Below, piece after piece: positions 35,501 through 50,500 of a stretch of DNA of 64,000 nt. The notes below the pieces were generated by a model. It had not been told where the DNA came from and did no database searches. It saw only the letters and a list, made by a program, of their open reading frames with translations. This DNA is from Nelumbo lutea (taxonomy: Eukaryota; Streptophyta; Magnoliopsida; Proteales; Nelumbonaceae): the NCBI GenBank assembly GCA_022828595.1, contig JAKGHH010000004.1, positions 21,708,372-21,772,371 of the forward strand, read 5' to 3'. Every line of letters begins with the position of its first letter. Position 1 is the first letter of the stretch. The position numbers were made by a program, and so were the translations under genes.

Positions 35501-38500
35501 ATTTTTTGAATTAATAAAACTACTCTCGTTTATCAAAAAAAATATTAGTTTTTCATCTAGGTCAAAGTTTATAAAAGGGAAAACCTCACTGAAACCCACA
35601 TCAGAAATTTTAACTCCACCATACACCTACAACAATTCAAAACTTACAACACCCCCACCTAAACACCAATACCCCCCCCCCTTGCATCGGCAACAATTCC
35701 CCCGTCACTGTTCCCCAACTGTATGGTGAAGTTAAAATTTGTTAGGTGGGAGTTAGTGAAGTTTCCCCCTTTATAAAATGCATAATGTAGCATCATTTGA
35801 ATTATATTATGGATAAAAAAAGGTAATGCCTTTTGTTTTCACCTGTCACAACTCCAATTGAACCAGTTAATGTTAGATTCTCTGCAACAATAGTTCCCGT
35901 TGCCATTGCCATGTAATATCCTCCACTTGCCGCTACATCAGACATAGATGCAATGACAGGTTTAGATGCAGCTAGAAGTCTGATTTCCCTCCACATTCTT
36001 CATCACATAAACATCAAGGAGTTAAACAGTTAACAGTAGGAGTTGAAAACAGAAATCTCATAACAAAACCTTCTTAAGAAACAAAAATTTAAACTTGATA
36101 TGCAAAAGAAATTGATCAAAGTACATCATTCATATTTCAACTATCAAGTTGTTAAGACAACATATAAACTAATTCATGCTAGAAAAAAAAAATCCAGATA
36201 AAGTAAATCTTGAAGCTGACGTCCCCCTCTATCTTTTTTGGAACATATCCCCCTTCATATTATTTGTAGTAAGATTGTTTTTTAATTGGTAACATGATAA
36301 GAAATTTTACTAATGATGAAAACATATATACAGAAAGCAAAGCGTTAAACAACTCATTATCCCCTTTGCCAATCAACAAACCATAGCATTACTTGACCCT
36401 TGTTGAAGGCATTTTTTTAATCCGAATAATATTTAATAATTAAATAACCCAAATAAGTGAGTTGGCTAGTCTACTAGCCAAATCATCAAAACTATAAAAA
36501 AAGTATCCCATACGGGAGTTCCCTCTCTTTAAGTGGGAGGGACAGGTGTCCATCTCCTAGGAGGAGGAGCCAGGAGGTAGTTACATAACCTACCCCACAC
36601 CCTATTTAAGCTCCTTAAGGGGAAGCTAGAGACTTACACCCCCTCTTCAGAGAAAATTGTCTCAAGAGATTCTTAAGAAAAACCAAGATAAAGAGGGAGG
36701 AAAAGAGAAGTGCTCAAGGGAAGACAGGGAAGGAAAAGAAGTCTCACTAATACAAGTAGGAAAAGGAAAGTCCTCTCCGTGAATACTTCCTATATATGTC
36801 TTCTGCTATGTATCATTTTTTCTCTCTTTTTTATTTTCACTTTTGAGAAAGGAAATAGAGGGAAATAAACCATCTACGACCAGGTACCTTTACTTGGTTG
36901 ATTATGGTTCCTCCTTCAAGACACAGTTAGGTATTAAACCATCTACAGTCTAATTCTCAAGGGCTGATTATGGTTCCCTTCAAATGAAAATGAAGAGCAG
37001 GGGGGATAAAAACCGTCCACAATCAAATATTCAATTCGATTGACTACGGTTCCCTTCTTGTATGCAAGAATCCAAAGGATTAAGGTTGTCTACAGTCAGA
37101 ATTTCATTTGATTGACTACAAATTAGTGTGAAGAAAGGAGTGAGAAGGAAATCTTCCTTGCATCAAAAAGAAAAGAGAGAAATGTATTGTTGTAGAGTTT
37201 CTCAATTGTATTTTCTTTTCTTTTCTTCTCATTCTTGTACACTTGATGTAAAAGAAATACAAATGAAAAGTTCTTTTTAAGCATTCTATTGTTCTTTTCT
37301 TTTGTTCTATGCATTCATTTCTCCTAGTCAGAATCAAAAGTTGTTCTCTACTTTCTTGTGGAGATGTAATTAAGGGGAACAATCCGTATGATTCCCTGAA
37401 TGGGCCTTACCCAAAATAATAAAAACTCAATCACTTGATTGAGTGAAGGGGAACAATCCTATTAAACCCTTCCCTGGCCAATATATCTTCCTTTTTTTTT
37501 TTTTTGGTAAGTACCAATATATCTTCCATTGAATTGGCAGATATAGGAACCTACCAGAAAAGATAATCTCATAATAAAAACCAAATGTCTAATCTCTTTA
37601 ATGCGATGTCATAGTATCCAAGGCCCATCTTCTCCTGTTGTCATTCACCTGAACCAATTGGGAGTGAACTGCTTCTAATGAGACACAATCCGGAGAAACA
37701 GCAAACAGTAGCCCCATGACCAATCAGCCCTCATTGAGTTACAATCTCCTATTGAGCTCTAATAAATCAGAATGGTATCTCCCTCATGATTTATGATAGA
37801 ATCTCATACCCAGATGGTCTTGGATTGCCTCGAGAAAAGCCACCAAAGTTTAACTTCAACCATCCCTGCAGTGGTGATCTCCAGATTTGGCCCAGTTTCA
37901 TTGTGTATTTGTAGTAAGATTTTTAATTTATCCCTCGCTTCTTTACCAATATTCTGCCAGAATTTGGTGATAAAACTCAGCACATGTTAATCATATGGAA
38001 CTAGGTCATTTAAGAATTCTCTCTTTATATATATCATTAGCAAGACTGAGATTGAGATTAATTGACAGTGATTAAAACAGAGGTCAGTTCAAACCCTTAA
38101 CCCCTTCAAGGAGGATGGAAAAGGAACCAGAGCTAAGGATCAACAGCACTGCCACCTCAAACACTACAGAATAATGCTACCACAAAAATTCATTGCTGAT
38201 CATGGTGACAAATTCAGTTTAACTATTTTCCTTTTTCTTCTGCAGGAAGTTGTCTTTAAAAATTAACATTTTGTGGTTGGTTTTATGATGTTCTTGATCC
38301 CCCCTTCCTTTCATTCCTTTTGGCTGGTATTTGTTGCTCCAGGTAGGTGTGCATCCTTGAGCATCTCTCATTGTCCCTTTGTACATTTCTCCTGTAAGGT
38401 TTCTACTCTGGCTACAAAAATATTGGTCCACCATTCCACTCTGTTTAGTAACATGTGTTAAATTATGAGCCCTTAAATCATTTCTCACTACTTTAACCCA

Positions 38501-41500
38501 CGTCCTTTTTGGTCTTCCCCTGGCTCTTCTAGACCCTTCAACATGTAACATATCATTTTTGGTCTTCCCCTGGCTCCCCTGCATGACCAAACCATTTTAG
38601 TCTGCTTTCCCTCATTCAGTCACCTATTGGAGTTATTCCTAGGCTTCCTTTAATAAGTTTATTTCTTACACTATCCTTTCTAGTTTTCCACCTCATCCAA
38701 CTCAACAGTTAAATCCCTGCTACACTCAGTTTTTGGACATATTGTTTCTTGGCTGCCCAACATGCAGCTCCATACACACTGCTGGCCTTATAACTATTTT
38801 ATAAAACTTCACCTTTAGCCTTTGAGCAGCAGTATTCTTTGATCACATAAGTTGCAACAGTATTCTTTGATCACATAAGACTCCAGAAAGGTAACATCGA
38901 GATATCTCTTGGCCTTCAATCCTAAGTGTATCCTGAAGGCTGACGTGTTGACAGTTTTGGAAGGTGTAACTAGAGCAAAGGAGCTGAACTTGCATAAATT
39001 GATCATTGAAAGAGATTCAAAAGTGGTGAGCAAGTGGCTATTAATTAAACAAAGGGAATAATTTGTAGATATACAACAATGAGTTCAAAAGGTTTAAATG
39101 GATAACCGGGGGAATGGATATTAAAATCAATGGGCGCAAAGGACAGCTAACAGCATGGCTGATTCTATGGCAAAACAGGGGGTTGAGAAGACTCAAATGT
39201 TTTGGGCTCAGATGTAAAATCTTTTTATTGGAGATAAGCTGTTTTATCTCCTTTCATGTGTTCCTTGTAATCTTTTTATAAATTTAATGAAAATTTTCAG
39301 TTATTGGTATAAAAGAAAAAAAAAGTGTACTGTGATTTTTCTCATATTATTATTAATTTTTTTGATTGATAACAATAAACTTCATTAATTACGAATAAAG
39401 AATTTTATGTACAATATTTTGGATCCCATTGTAAGGCTGGTTTTCCCCACCTACCCACCTTTACTCTTTCTAGTTTATAGCTTTTACAAATAGCTCTCAT
39501 TTGCTACCCCCCAATACATTGAACTCCTCTCTTTGCCCCCTGTTTTACAAGTAAATCAGCCCAACAATTTGCTGAATCATGCACCCAGTTACTTGCAATC
39601 ACTATATCCTTTGCTATTTTCTTGGTTTCTCTCAACAAATGTCTATAGTCAAGGTTCAAAGTATCGATACGGTACGCCCCATATCAGGCGTATCATATTG
39701 TTTTGGGGGTCATCAAAATGCTTAATATTAAGAATTTTTAAATTTTTTATGTTTTAAAACATTAAACAAAACTATTAAAAGCCCCCTGTAAATGTATCAA
39801 AAAAATAGTGTATCAGTCACCATAAATGCATGATACACACATTCATGAGTATCGGATGTATCGATACTTTGAGCCTTGTCTTTAATACCTCCTAGTTCAT
39901 CATTTTTTAGCAAACCCGCTATGGTCCTGGAATCTTGTTCCACACACTAAAATTTTCGTGTTCAGCCTTTTGCCTGTCCTTAGTCCATACAAAACTGCTA
40001 GCAGTTCTGCCTTAATAGAACCACCAACTCTAATGGACCCTGAAAACATTGCTATTACCATCATTGACTATCTCTAAATACCCCTCCAATCCCTTAAATT
40101 TCTGGACTCCCCATGTTGTGCTCACTAAGATTTAGTTTAATCTGACTCAACATCGATGGACTCCACTCCCTTTGAATAGTGATCCTCATAGGTGATTGAG
40201 CTACATTCTGCCATCCTATAAAAATGTCTTCCTTCAAATAAGGCACAAAAACATCCAATCTATTGACCCAATTCACCACTCTGATGGAGATATCCTATAA
40301 CATGACCTCTCCTTTTGACCTCTTCTTCTCATTAAAGATTCTTATATTTCTTTCCCCCCATATTGACCAAACGATTGTGGCCCTCAGGCAGATCCACAAT
40401 ATCTTACCTCTTCTACTGGGTGGATAAAAAAAGGAAGTCAAAATGACAATTCTCACATCTCCTGGAGGAGTCCACCTAGGACCAAAGAAAGTTAGAAATC
40501 AATCCCAAATACTGGAGGTAAAAGGATAGGAGACTAGCAGATGGAATGTAGTTTCCCACTTGCTTCACACAGAAAACATTTATGAGGTGAGAAATACCAA
40601 TTATGCCTTTTCTTCTGCAAAGTATCAAAAATGTTATTGTTATTAAATTTAAATTTCATATATTCTATTTTAGTATTAAGCTCTACCTATTTTAAAATCT
40701 TGTTTCAGAAAGATATTTCCACAGCACAACATTTATTGAATACTTTCTTTACAAATAATGAGAAATAAGGGAGAAGAAAAGAGATAACAAGGACAGAAGA
40801 TATCTATAATGAGAGAGACCTTTTATATAATATTAAAATTATCCAAAGTTACAAGAAAACCCCAATGGAGCCACTATGACATTAAAGCCCCTGAGAAACC
40901 TTTTATATAATATTAAAATTATCCAAAATTACAAGAAAATCCCAATGGAGACGCTATGACATTAAAGTCCCTGACTATATTATATATTGTCTTCCTAAAA
41001 TAACCCTTCCCCATACAAACTGAATACTCCAAGTCTCCAACAAATGCAAAGTTCATGCTACTACCCAAAGAGATAATCAACAGAACATAACAGCTGGCTT
41101 TTAAGGTTCTGGAGGAAAGGTAAACATGACAGTAAGAGTTAATTGGAAGGATGTTTCAAAGAGATACTAGTTCTAGTTGGAACTTGGAAAAAATGTTATG
41201 TTCCTAAGTATTGGCCTAAATATAATTTGCCAAAGACAGATATCCATAAATTTTGGGAATTGACAAAGAGATAACCCATCAAAAAGAATGGTATAAATAA
41301 ATATACTATAAGCCACCTTTACTTGAAAAAAAAAATGTTTCTTTACAGATTATTCATCCAATTCAACATATAAACTGAAACTTCACCAGAACTGAATATT
41401 ATGCTATGGTGACACTTACAAATCAGAAGCAAGAGCATCACCTCCAGGGCTGTCAATCCGTATGATCACAGCTTTATATCTTTTTGACTCTGGAAACAAA

Positions 41501-44500
41501 CTAAAATATCAAGGAAAAGAATTTATTCTTAAGGAGCACCTACATTAATAAGCCAGCAAAAGAGGTTACAATAGGTTGCCTAGGTGAGACAAATTCAGCC
41601 ACAAATTCACATGAAAATGACAATAAATTATAGGGAAAGAAAAGATATAAGCATAGAAAAGTTGATAATCCAATAATATTCCCACAGTTCCTGTTTGCTG
41701 GCTGGAGCAAAAAAAAGTGTATACTATCCTTGGAGAGTACTGGATTTTAATTATTTCCTTAAACAACCAAATCTGCATTACCCAAAAGTAACTGCTATCA
41801 TTCTCTTTGATGCATATACATCGAAATAACCCTATAAAAATTGATCAGATTGATCATTTCCTACAGCTTTTAAGGTCAAAATTAATCTGCCATCAAAACA
41901 GTAATCTAACATTTAGTCATAAGATGCTCTTCAAGCTTCTTGATAAAGTGCAATGGTGGAAGATAAGTCTACCTCCATAGACCATTTCCTTTACCACGAC
42001 TAAAATAATTTTTATAAGTTTACTTCCTTTTCAATTTTATAATTGATTTCAGCAAGGAAGAATGATCTCAATCAAGAGGAGAGAGGAGGAGGAGGAGAAG
42101 AAAGGAAGAAGAAGAGAGGAGAGAAGGAAGAGGCATGAAAATTGAGACCAAAAACTCAAGCTGGCGGCATCAGTGTTTGTATTTATATGTTAGGGTGACA
42201 AAATAAAAAATAAAAGGTAAAAGGACAAAAGTGCCCCTGCAACACATAACTAAGATTACATCAATAATACATATTAATATTGTTGATTTTTCTCCAATGC
42301 AACTCATTATTTTTCTTGTTGAAGTTGCTTGGGGGTGGGGGTAGGGAATTCCTTCCCTACTTCAGTTAGTGTTGCAACATATAAACTGTTCTCTTTGTAT
42401 ATGTCTCCTTAGACCTTGGTCTGTAAACATACCATGGTAACAATTAACTGAAGACGAAAAATATATGCTTCCATAAAATAAGTACAGTTGTTGAGGGAGT
42501 AAAATCTCAGAAAATAGTATAGAATGGATATTAAATATATAGCATTGTGAGGAAATAAAACCAATTTTAAGAACAATTGAGCTCAAAGCAATGAACAAGA
42601 AAAGAAAGAAAAATCGATGGCCTTTCACGCACAAAAGATGGCAGACTGTAGACACCCAACCAACAATTGGCCCTGGACTTTTTTCTTTCTTTTTTTTTTT
42701 CATACGTAGATTTCTTTTGAATCAGATGGAGATTTATACTTTTTTTTCATCATCATCATCACCTTACTATGTATGCTCAGCTGAGTCCTCCCTCCACTCT
42801 ATACAGGATAATATCTTCTGTTAGAGCTTAGAGGATGGATTCCAAATTTTTCTTTTATTCATCTGAACCCATCTCCACTCTGACCCTCCCCTTGCCCTTT
42901 TACTCCCCATCTTGTAATCCCTACGTTGTTCTTGTTCTTGTATACATTTGTAATCCCTCTTATTCCACTGAAATTACTTTCCCAAGAAAAAAACTACTTT
43001 GATATGGCAAAGCCTATGATGTCCAGATATAGATACAGACACAGGGGAAATGGGAACATGACTCTCCATTTACTAAAATCTGGGACATGTATGTGGATAT
43101 GAGAATCTGATTTTAGAAGATATATTTTCATATCTCAAGATTTGTGGCTTTCCAAATTTAATTAAATTATTAAATTTCTAACATGTGCAGATTATAGTTT
43201 AATTTGTACAGTTATTAATCAAACAAAATTTATAATTTGTTAAAACATACCATTTTAAAAGTGTGAATACTAAAGTTAATCCAGAAGTATCGATGTAGTA
43301 TTCAGTATCACATCCAACACCAGTAAGCTAGGCATGTGAAGTTATTTGGGTAGGAAACTGCAATGCAGTTGGTGATCTATGCTTGCTTTGTTTAATATTT
43401 GATTCTTTGATCAGAAAAGCTAAACAATACATAAAAGACAATGTATACAAAGGTTTATTCCTACCTCTTACACTACGGACTTTCTCAATAAACTGCTCAG
43501 CAATGATACCCGAACTGGGAAGACTTAATGGACTACGAACACGAATAATGACTCCAGAGGCTCTGATCACCGCTATTTGGTCTTTACCTCCTGACAAGCC
43601 AAGAGTCCAATTTCTGACTCTGGAATATTTCCTGTAGTTGCAGTAGAACAAATGGAATGCTGTCAGCATTCTCACTCTTTAATATAAGCAACTTCATTAA
43701 TTAAAATATCCAGGCAAATTGAGAGTTAAAATTTAGAGAGTGCAATCAATACTTGAGAAATAAGCTACCACCTATGTTTTCTGAAAATAGTATCAAAACC
43801 TATATAATTCCATTTATTTGCAGTACAATAACATTAATACAGTATTCTAAAAAAACAAGGTTTACATCTATAAAATAGCAAATTGCTAGCATGAAATTTT
43901 TAATCCTTCTCATAAGGAAGCATATTTCACAACTCATGCAGTCATTAACCTCACAGATTCCCAAGCCCTAATTATGAAAAATGAGATTCTGTAGGGAATA
44001 ATGCAGGACCAAAAAAATCAAATTTATGACAGCCCAAAGTAAAAATATGCATTGCAGAACTGCATAGCAAGAAGATGCCCAAAACCTGGAATTTACTAAA
44101 GAATTAAGAAGAAAGTCCTCTTCCCTTATCAACTGTAAAAACATGGATCCAGCTAATAATTGATATATTAAATAAAGGATTTTTATAGATATATCAAATA
44201 AAGGATTTTGCATGCCAGTTTAATGCACATTATAAAAACAAGCAGTTTACCATGGTTGTCCGAATAAATGAAAGCATTCATCAGATGCAATGTTAAAGCT
44301 GTCAATGCTTCACCAAATGCAATGTTAAAGATGTCAATGCGTCCTTGATGACCTCTAAACAAGTTTGATTACCTATAATCAACCATTGATAGTTTCTTCT
44401 CCTTCTTTACTCCAAGCCTCTCTTTCAACATTGAGATAACCTGCACGGTTACATGGTAATCTAATTGAAGGCCAATTAAAAACAAATATCTGGAACTACC

Positions 44501-47500
44501 ACAGGAAGGTTTAGGTAGAAGTCCATGAGAAGATTTATTCCTGACTCATGGATGTCACAGTTGGCAATTTACAAGCTCCAAAGCATTATGCAGAAAACCG
44601 CTGCATGTTATTTTTTGTTGCAAATTATTTGTAGGTTGATGAGATAAAATTTCAAGCCAAAATTACATTTTCCCTCAAATAATCTTAATACTCAACTAAC
44701 TTCATCAAGGCTATGTTCAAAAGATGGTATCTGCACAGATTAACTTAAGACAAACTCACTTGGAAGTGCACACTCTACTCAAGGCAAGTTCAATGTATCT
44801 GACCTGTACAGTGCAACTGAAAATGCAAGTAGACCAAAGATTTCCCTTTGATAAATACAACAATCCTATTACCAGCATCAGTTATCACTGACCTAGGCTG
44901 CCATGATATAACATCCAAACAAGAAAAGTTCATATTTACATAGGAACCCTAGTTTTGTTAATATTGCTCCTATAAATTTTCAACCCAATATAAGCACCAT
45001 ATTTGTGTTAAATACCAGAGGTGGATAGAAATTTTGTGTAGTGCAAGTACTTTACCTACGTAATTTTTGGGGTTTCTTTTTGTACATCCTTCTCTTAGAA
45101 AAACAAAAGTAGGATTCCTGTTAGAGAGAGAGAGAGAGAGGGAGAGAGAGAGAAAATGAAGAGCCTCGAGAGAACAAGAGAAATTGGAGAAAAAAAGCAG
45201 TCATAGGGACATCCCCCTTACTAACTTCGCTTATTGCTTATGAGAAAGAGATACAAAGGTACTAAAGTACCCTTACCATGACATAACTACTTAACAATGT
45301 ATGCTAAAGTACCCTTATTGGGTACCTACAGCACAACAAAGGGTGAAATTGAATTTTGATGGAAGCTCTTTGGGTAATCCAGGACCTTCTGGAGCTGGGG
45401 GAGTCTCCAGAGATGGGGAGGATAAGCTGTTAGCACTATACTCTGGCCCCATAGGTGAAGAAGATTCTTTGAGGGATGAATTGTTGACCCTACTACAAGG
45501 ATTAAGGCTGGTGAAGCAAATGGGGCTTTCAGAATTTTGAGGTAGAAGGAGACTCTAAACTAGTAAAGGATCTGCAGACAAAAAGTTTGGGTGATGGACT
45601 CTTAGACAACAAATGAGGGAAATACTCTACCTAGCAAGGGAAGCCGCTACCATTCATATTCTGAATGGTTGACAGTGTACATGATTAACTATTAAGTATA
45701 ATGAAAGTTACCATTTCCATTCAAATATATATTACCTTGCAAAGCCTCCAGAACCTCTTAGTGTATTTTAAGTCTCATAGACATGCCAAGGTTCAGAATG
45801 CACTTTGCTAAAGCAGCAGCCTTGTCATTTGTACATATTCAACTTACAAAAAATCAGCAGAATCATAAAAAATAACAAATAGTAGAATAACTTATATTCA
45901 TTATGCAATTTGTCAGTAATGGCATTATCTTCCACCTCATACAGAAAATTACATGCTTGCATGCAGCACCAACTTCTTATCTCATATTCTCATTTTAATT
46001 TATATAGAGTTATAGACTATCTTTTTTTTTTATTGGAAACGGTAACTTCATTAATATAACTTAAGAATAACTTTCCAGATTTAAGTACAGCTGTCAACCC
46101 CTAAGTAGGTGTTGACCCCCAGTAATCTTTCTTACAAAACTGCCCAGAACATTCTCTCCCTCACAGTTCCTTGTTTAGCCAACGTGTCAGCTAAACCATT
46201 AGCTGATCTCCTTGTCCATTTGAAGCATGCACCGATCTCCCTTGTTATGTTGAGGATTTCCCTTGGGCTGTCTATAAATCCAGGCTCCCAACTTACTAGA
46301 TTGCAGCCACTCAATCAATAATTTAGAGTCTCCCTCTATCTCGATTTGGTGTAACCCCAATTATTTTGCATATCTTACACCTTGAAGCAAGGCCATCACC
46401 TCTGCTCTCAATGAGTCCCCCATTCCTATTGGTCCTGAAAACAAAGCCACAATTCTGTCATTTTCATCTCTGAATAATCCTCTTATACCTGAAGGGCCCA
46501 GGTTACCTCTTGAACTCCCATCAAAGTTCAATTTCACACTTGTTGTGTTGATGGAGACCACAATTCCTGCACAATAGGTTTCATGGAAGTTGTAGAAGCC
46601 ACCACTTCCCAATTCCTATAAATGTCTTCAGCTGAGAAGTCTTTAAACAAATCCAAAGTTTTCAACCATTGAATAGTTATAATAATTATCCTTTCTACAA
46701 TTGCCTCCTTGGATTTCTCCATCCATTTAAAGATTCTATTGTTCCTTTCCTCCCAAACTGACCATAAGATAGCTGCTCTTGTGGCTCTCCACATTAATCT
46801 TCCATGTCTCTTCAGTTGCCTGAAAAAGCTTGGGTTAAAAAGGCTTGCCACATCTAGGGGAGGTGTCCACCTACAACCAAAGATAGAAAAGAACCAGGTC
46901 CAAATAAAGCACACAAATGGACAAGAAATTAATAGGTGTGTGATTGTCTCACCAGATCCCAAGCAGAGGCTACAAACATGGGGTGATAGGCATACATTTG
47001 GCCCTTTTCTTTGCAACATATCTAGAGTATTTATTTTTTGGATAATCACCTCCCAACAAAAAGCCTGAATTTTTGGGGGTACAGGTTGACACCAAATCTC
47101 CTTCGAAGGAAATCTCCTTACAGGGTTTGATGATTGAATGAGGACATCAAAAAAGGAGGAACAAGTGAACACACCAGATGGGGAAGGTTTCCAAATTCTA
47201 TTGTCCAAACAAGATTGATCCAAGTAGGTTGACCCTAGAAGGTTAATTAATTCATCCAGCATTGTCATTTTTTACTCCATTAGACCTCTCCTCAAACCCA
47301 AGTCCCAAGAGTTATCAGTAAAAACTGAAGATATCACTTTTCTTTTATTTTTAGAAAGTGAATAAATAAAAGGGAACCTTTCATTAAGGGGAATGTCTCC
47401 AACCCAAGCATCTTCCCAAAACAACACTATATTTCCTATACAAACATCAAATTTGAGATAAGGAAAGAACGAAGGTAAGATACCATGAATAGCTTTCTAG

Positions 47501-50500
47501 GGAGAGCATCAGGAAGCCCCGGGGTCGACTCCTACATCCCAACCATTGTCTGCCAATCCATGAATGCTAATAATCACTCTATGCCAAAGTCTATCATGTT
47601 CCAATGGCAATCTCCATAACATTTCCCCAATAATGCTATGTTTCTTAGCCTAAGATTTCCTATTCCTAGGCCCCCTTTCATTTCTACTTATAGAAACCAC
47701 CTCCCACTTCACTAGGTGGTCTCTTTTGGTGTCTCCTAGTTCCCAAAGGAAGTTCCTCATAATCTTCTCTAGCTGGTTTGCCACTTTCAACGGTATCCTA
47801 AAGGTAGATAGGAAGTACATTGGTAAGTTAGCCAAAGTTGACTTTATTAGGGTTACCCTACCTCCCAAAGAAATGTAGTTTCTCTTCCAATTCGCAAGTC
47901 TCTTTGTAAATCTCTCAATCATTGGATACCAGGAATTAACCATATCAGGATTTCCTCCCAAAGGTAGTCCCAAATGTTGTAATGGCCAATCCCCTACTTC
48001 ACACCCCAAAAGTCTAGCTAATCGACTCACCTCTTCACTCCCTAAATTTACTCCTGTCACATGACTCTTTGTTTTTTGGATAGGAAACAGTAACTTTCAT
48101 TAGATAATTAAAAAGATTACAGGCATACAACCCACAAAAAGGATGGAAAAAGAAAATCACAAACTTATAAACAAGCCCAAAACAAAGCCTCTACAGTAAC
48201 TCCTTGCTTACTTGCCCCAATTAATCTTAAGGTTGAAGATCCTCTCAAATTTATGGACTATCCTTTTTAGGTTCATGAGTTCTTCTGTTGTCCCTTCACA
48301 AAACAAAATAATATCATCTGCAAATTGTAGGTGTGTAACCACCACTTCATCCCTTCCAACTCTCCAGCCTCTAACCATATTGTTGGCATCTTCCCTTATG
48401 ATCAACTCACTCAACACATCAATTACCAGAGTAAAAAGGAAGGGAGATAGAGGATCTCCTTGTCTTAGGCCCCTTTTGGCAGGAAAAAAATCTCTTGCTA
48501 CTCCATTTACCAGAATTGAAAAATGGCATGAAGAAATGCAGCCCTTCACCCATTTACACCATCTCTCTCCGAAACCCCTATGCTTAAGAATTTCCAACAG
48601 AAACTCCCAATCCACCATGTCATAGGCTTTCTCTAAGTCCAACTTAAAAACCAGTCCTTTTTTATTTATCCTTCTTCTAAACTCTACACATTCATTGGCA
48701 ATGAGAATTTGATCCATTATTTGTCTTTCAAACAAAAAAGCCCCTTGATTTGGAGAAATCATTGAAGGAAGAACATATTTTATTCTTAGGGATAAAACCT
48801 TGGAAAAGATTTTGTACATGCTTCCTATCAGACTTATGGGCCTAAAATCCTTTGGCTGGGTTGCATCCACTTTCTTTGGTATCAAAGCGATGAAGGTTGC
48901 ATTTGCACCTAAGTTGAATTTGCCTCTCTCATAGAACTCATCAAACACCTCCATCAAGTCACCCTCAATTATTTCCAAACAACCTTGATAGAAAGCCATT
49001 GTAAAACCACCAGGTCTTGGGGCTTTAGATCTCTCCATCGAAAAGACTGCATTTTTCACTTCCTGAACCTCAAATTTCCTTTCCAAGGAATCCAACAACT
49101 CTCTATTCCCAACCCTCCAGTCCAGACCCTCTTTTCTCTTGACCTCCTTGGACCCTCATAGAGTGTTTTGAAGTGATTCACAAAGGCTTGGGCTATGTCC
49201 TCATCTCTTGTCAATACTTGTCCATTCCATTCCAATTTCAACATTGAGTTTTTCCTCTTTCTCCCATTTGCCAACATATGGAAAAAACCGGTATTGTCAT
49301 CCCCTTCCCTGAGCCATTGACATCTAGATTTTTGTCTCCAAGTAACCTCCTCTTTTCTTAGAATGTCTTCCAAATCCTTCTTCAATCCCCATCTCTCTTT
49401 CCTCTCTTCTGAACTCAAACTTCTCTCAGCTTCCTCACCATCTAGATCCTCTATTCTACTAAGAATTTCCTGTTTTCTTTCTTCAATCTTTCCAAAGCTC
49501 TCTTTATTCCACAACTTAATTCTTGCTTTTAGCAATTGCAATTTCTTATAGAATCTATAACCCTTCCATCAGAAATCCACTTGATCTTCCTCCCACCACT
49601 CCTTCACCTTTGGCAAGAATTCAGGGTGTAGAAGCCACATATTCTTAAATCTAAAAGGGTAGGGACCACCCCCCCAATCTCTCTTTGGTCAAATTAGTTG
49701 GGCAGTGGTCTGAAACAGTTCTTGGCAGAGCTGTAACTACTAAACCCCGCCAAGCCATTTCCCAATCAAGAATGCAGGTTTGAACGGAGATCTCTCCCAA
49801 CCGTGCAGTAACCCAAGTTTCCATAAAAAGTCAGAGGAAGGGCAGCTCAGTTCCGATAGACACAGAAGGGACAATAATCCAGGAAGGGAAGTTACTGAAA
49901 TGGCCAGGAAATTGGGGATAAGTAAAGAGAAGGGACCTACTCTCAATCAGAATTCAAAATAGGGGGAAGAAGCAATACAGAAGGCTGCAATTGTGAAAAT
50001 TGGTAAGAAGACCTCTAAAAGGGAGCTAAGGAGACTTCAATGGGGAATGTCAGATCAAAAAACAACAAGGTCTAGGGCGGTCAAGGGAAAATCAGAGACC
50101 AGAGCTCAATGAAATTATTAAGTTGGAATATTATAGGGTTGGGAGGCCAACTAAAAAGAAGTCTGGTAAAAGAAACTCTGAGAAGAGAAAAAGCAGATAT
50201 AGTCATCCTCCAAGAAACAAAAAAAGAAGTGGACAGGAAGCTTCTGAGAGCAATTTGGGGAATTCGTGGAAAGAAATGAGTTTTTCTTCCTGCTTTAGGT
50301 GCCTCAGGGGGAATTATCCTAGCTTGGAGTGAAGAGGAGGTTTCGGGTACTGAAATAGATAGAGGAGAGCACTCAATCTCTGTCCTTTTTACCAATAAGT
50401 CTGATGGTTTTAGTTGGATTTTGACTGGAGTATATGGACTTAATGCACCTTCAGACAGGCAACACTTTTGGGAAGAATTGGATGCTCTCCATGAGTTTGA

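Larger units (their letters stand above)
46022..49787 (-). mobile_element. L1-type LINE (element A) in SPPA intron 5
   Basis: The poly(A) appears as a T-run at 46022-46031. Reading the minus strand from about 49787: end of the endonuclease ([20 protein letters not shown]), reverse transcriptase ([41 protein letters not shown]), zinc-finger-like [20 protein letters not shown], and RNase H ([38 protein letters not shown]). Frames are broken in several places and a short LINE tail is inserted at about 48066-48215. The element is 5-prime truncated inside the endonuclease. Confidence 0.88.

Noticed and set aside
42850..42995. Possible LINE 3-prime tail (TTGTAATCCCTCTTATTCC then A-run) in SPPA intron 7
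   Set aside because: Only tail-like composition; no coding remnant or duplication supports it.
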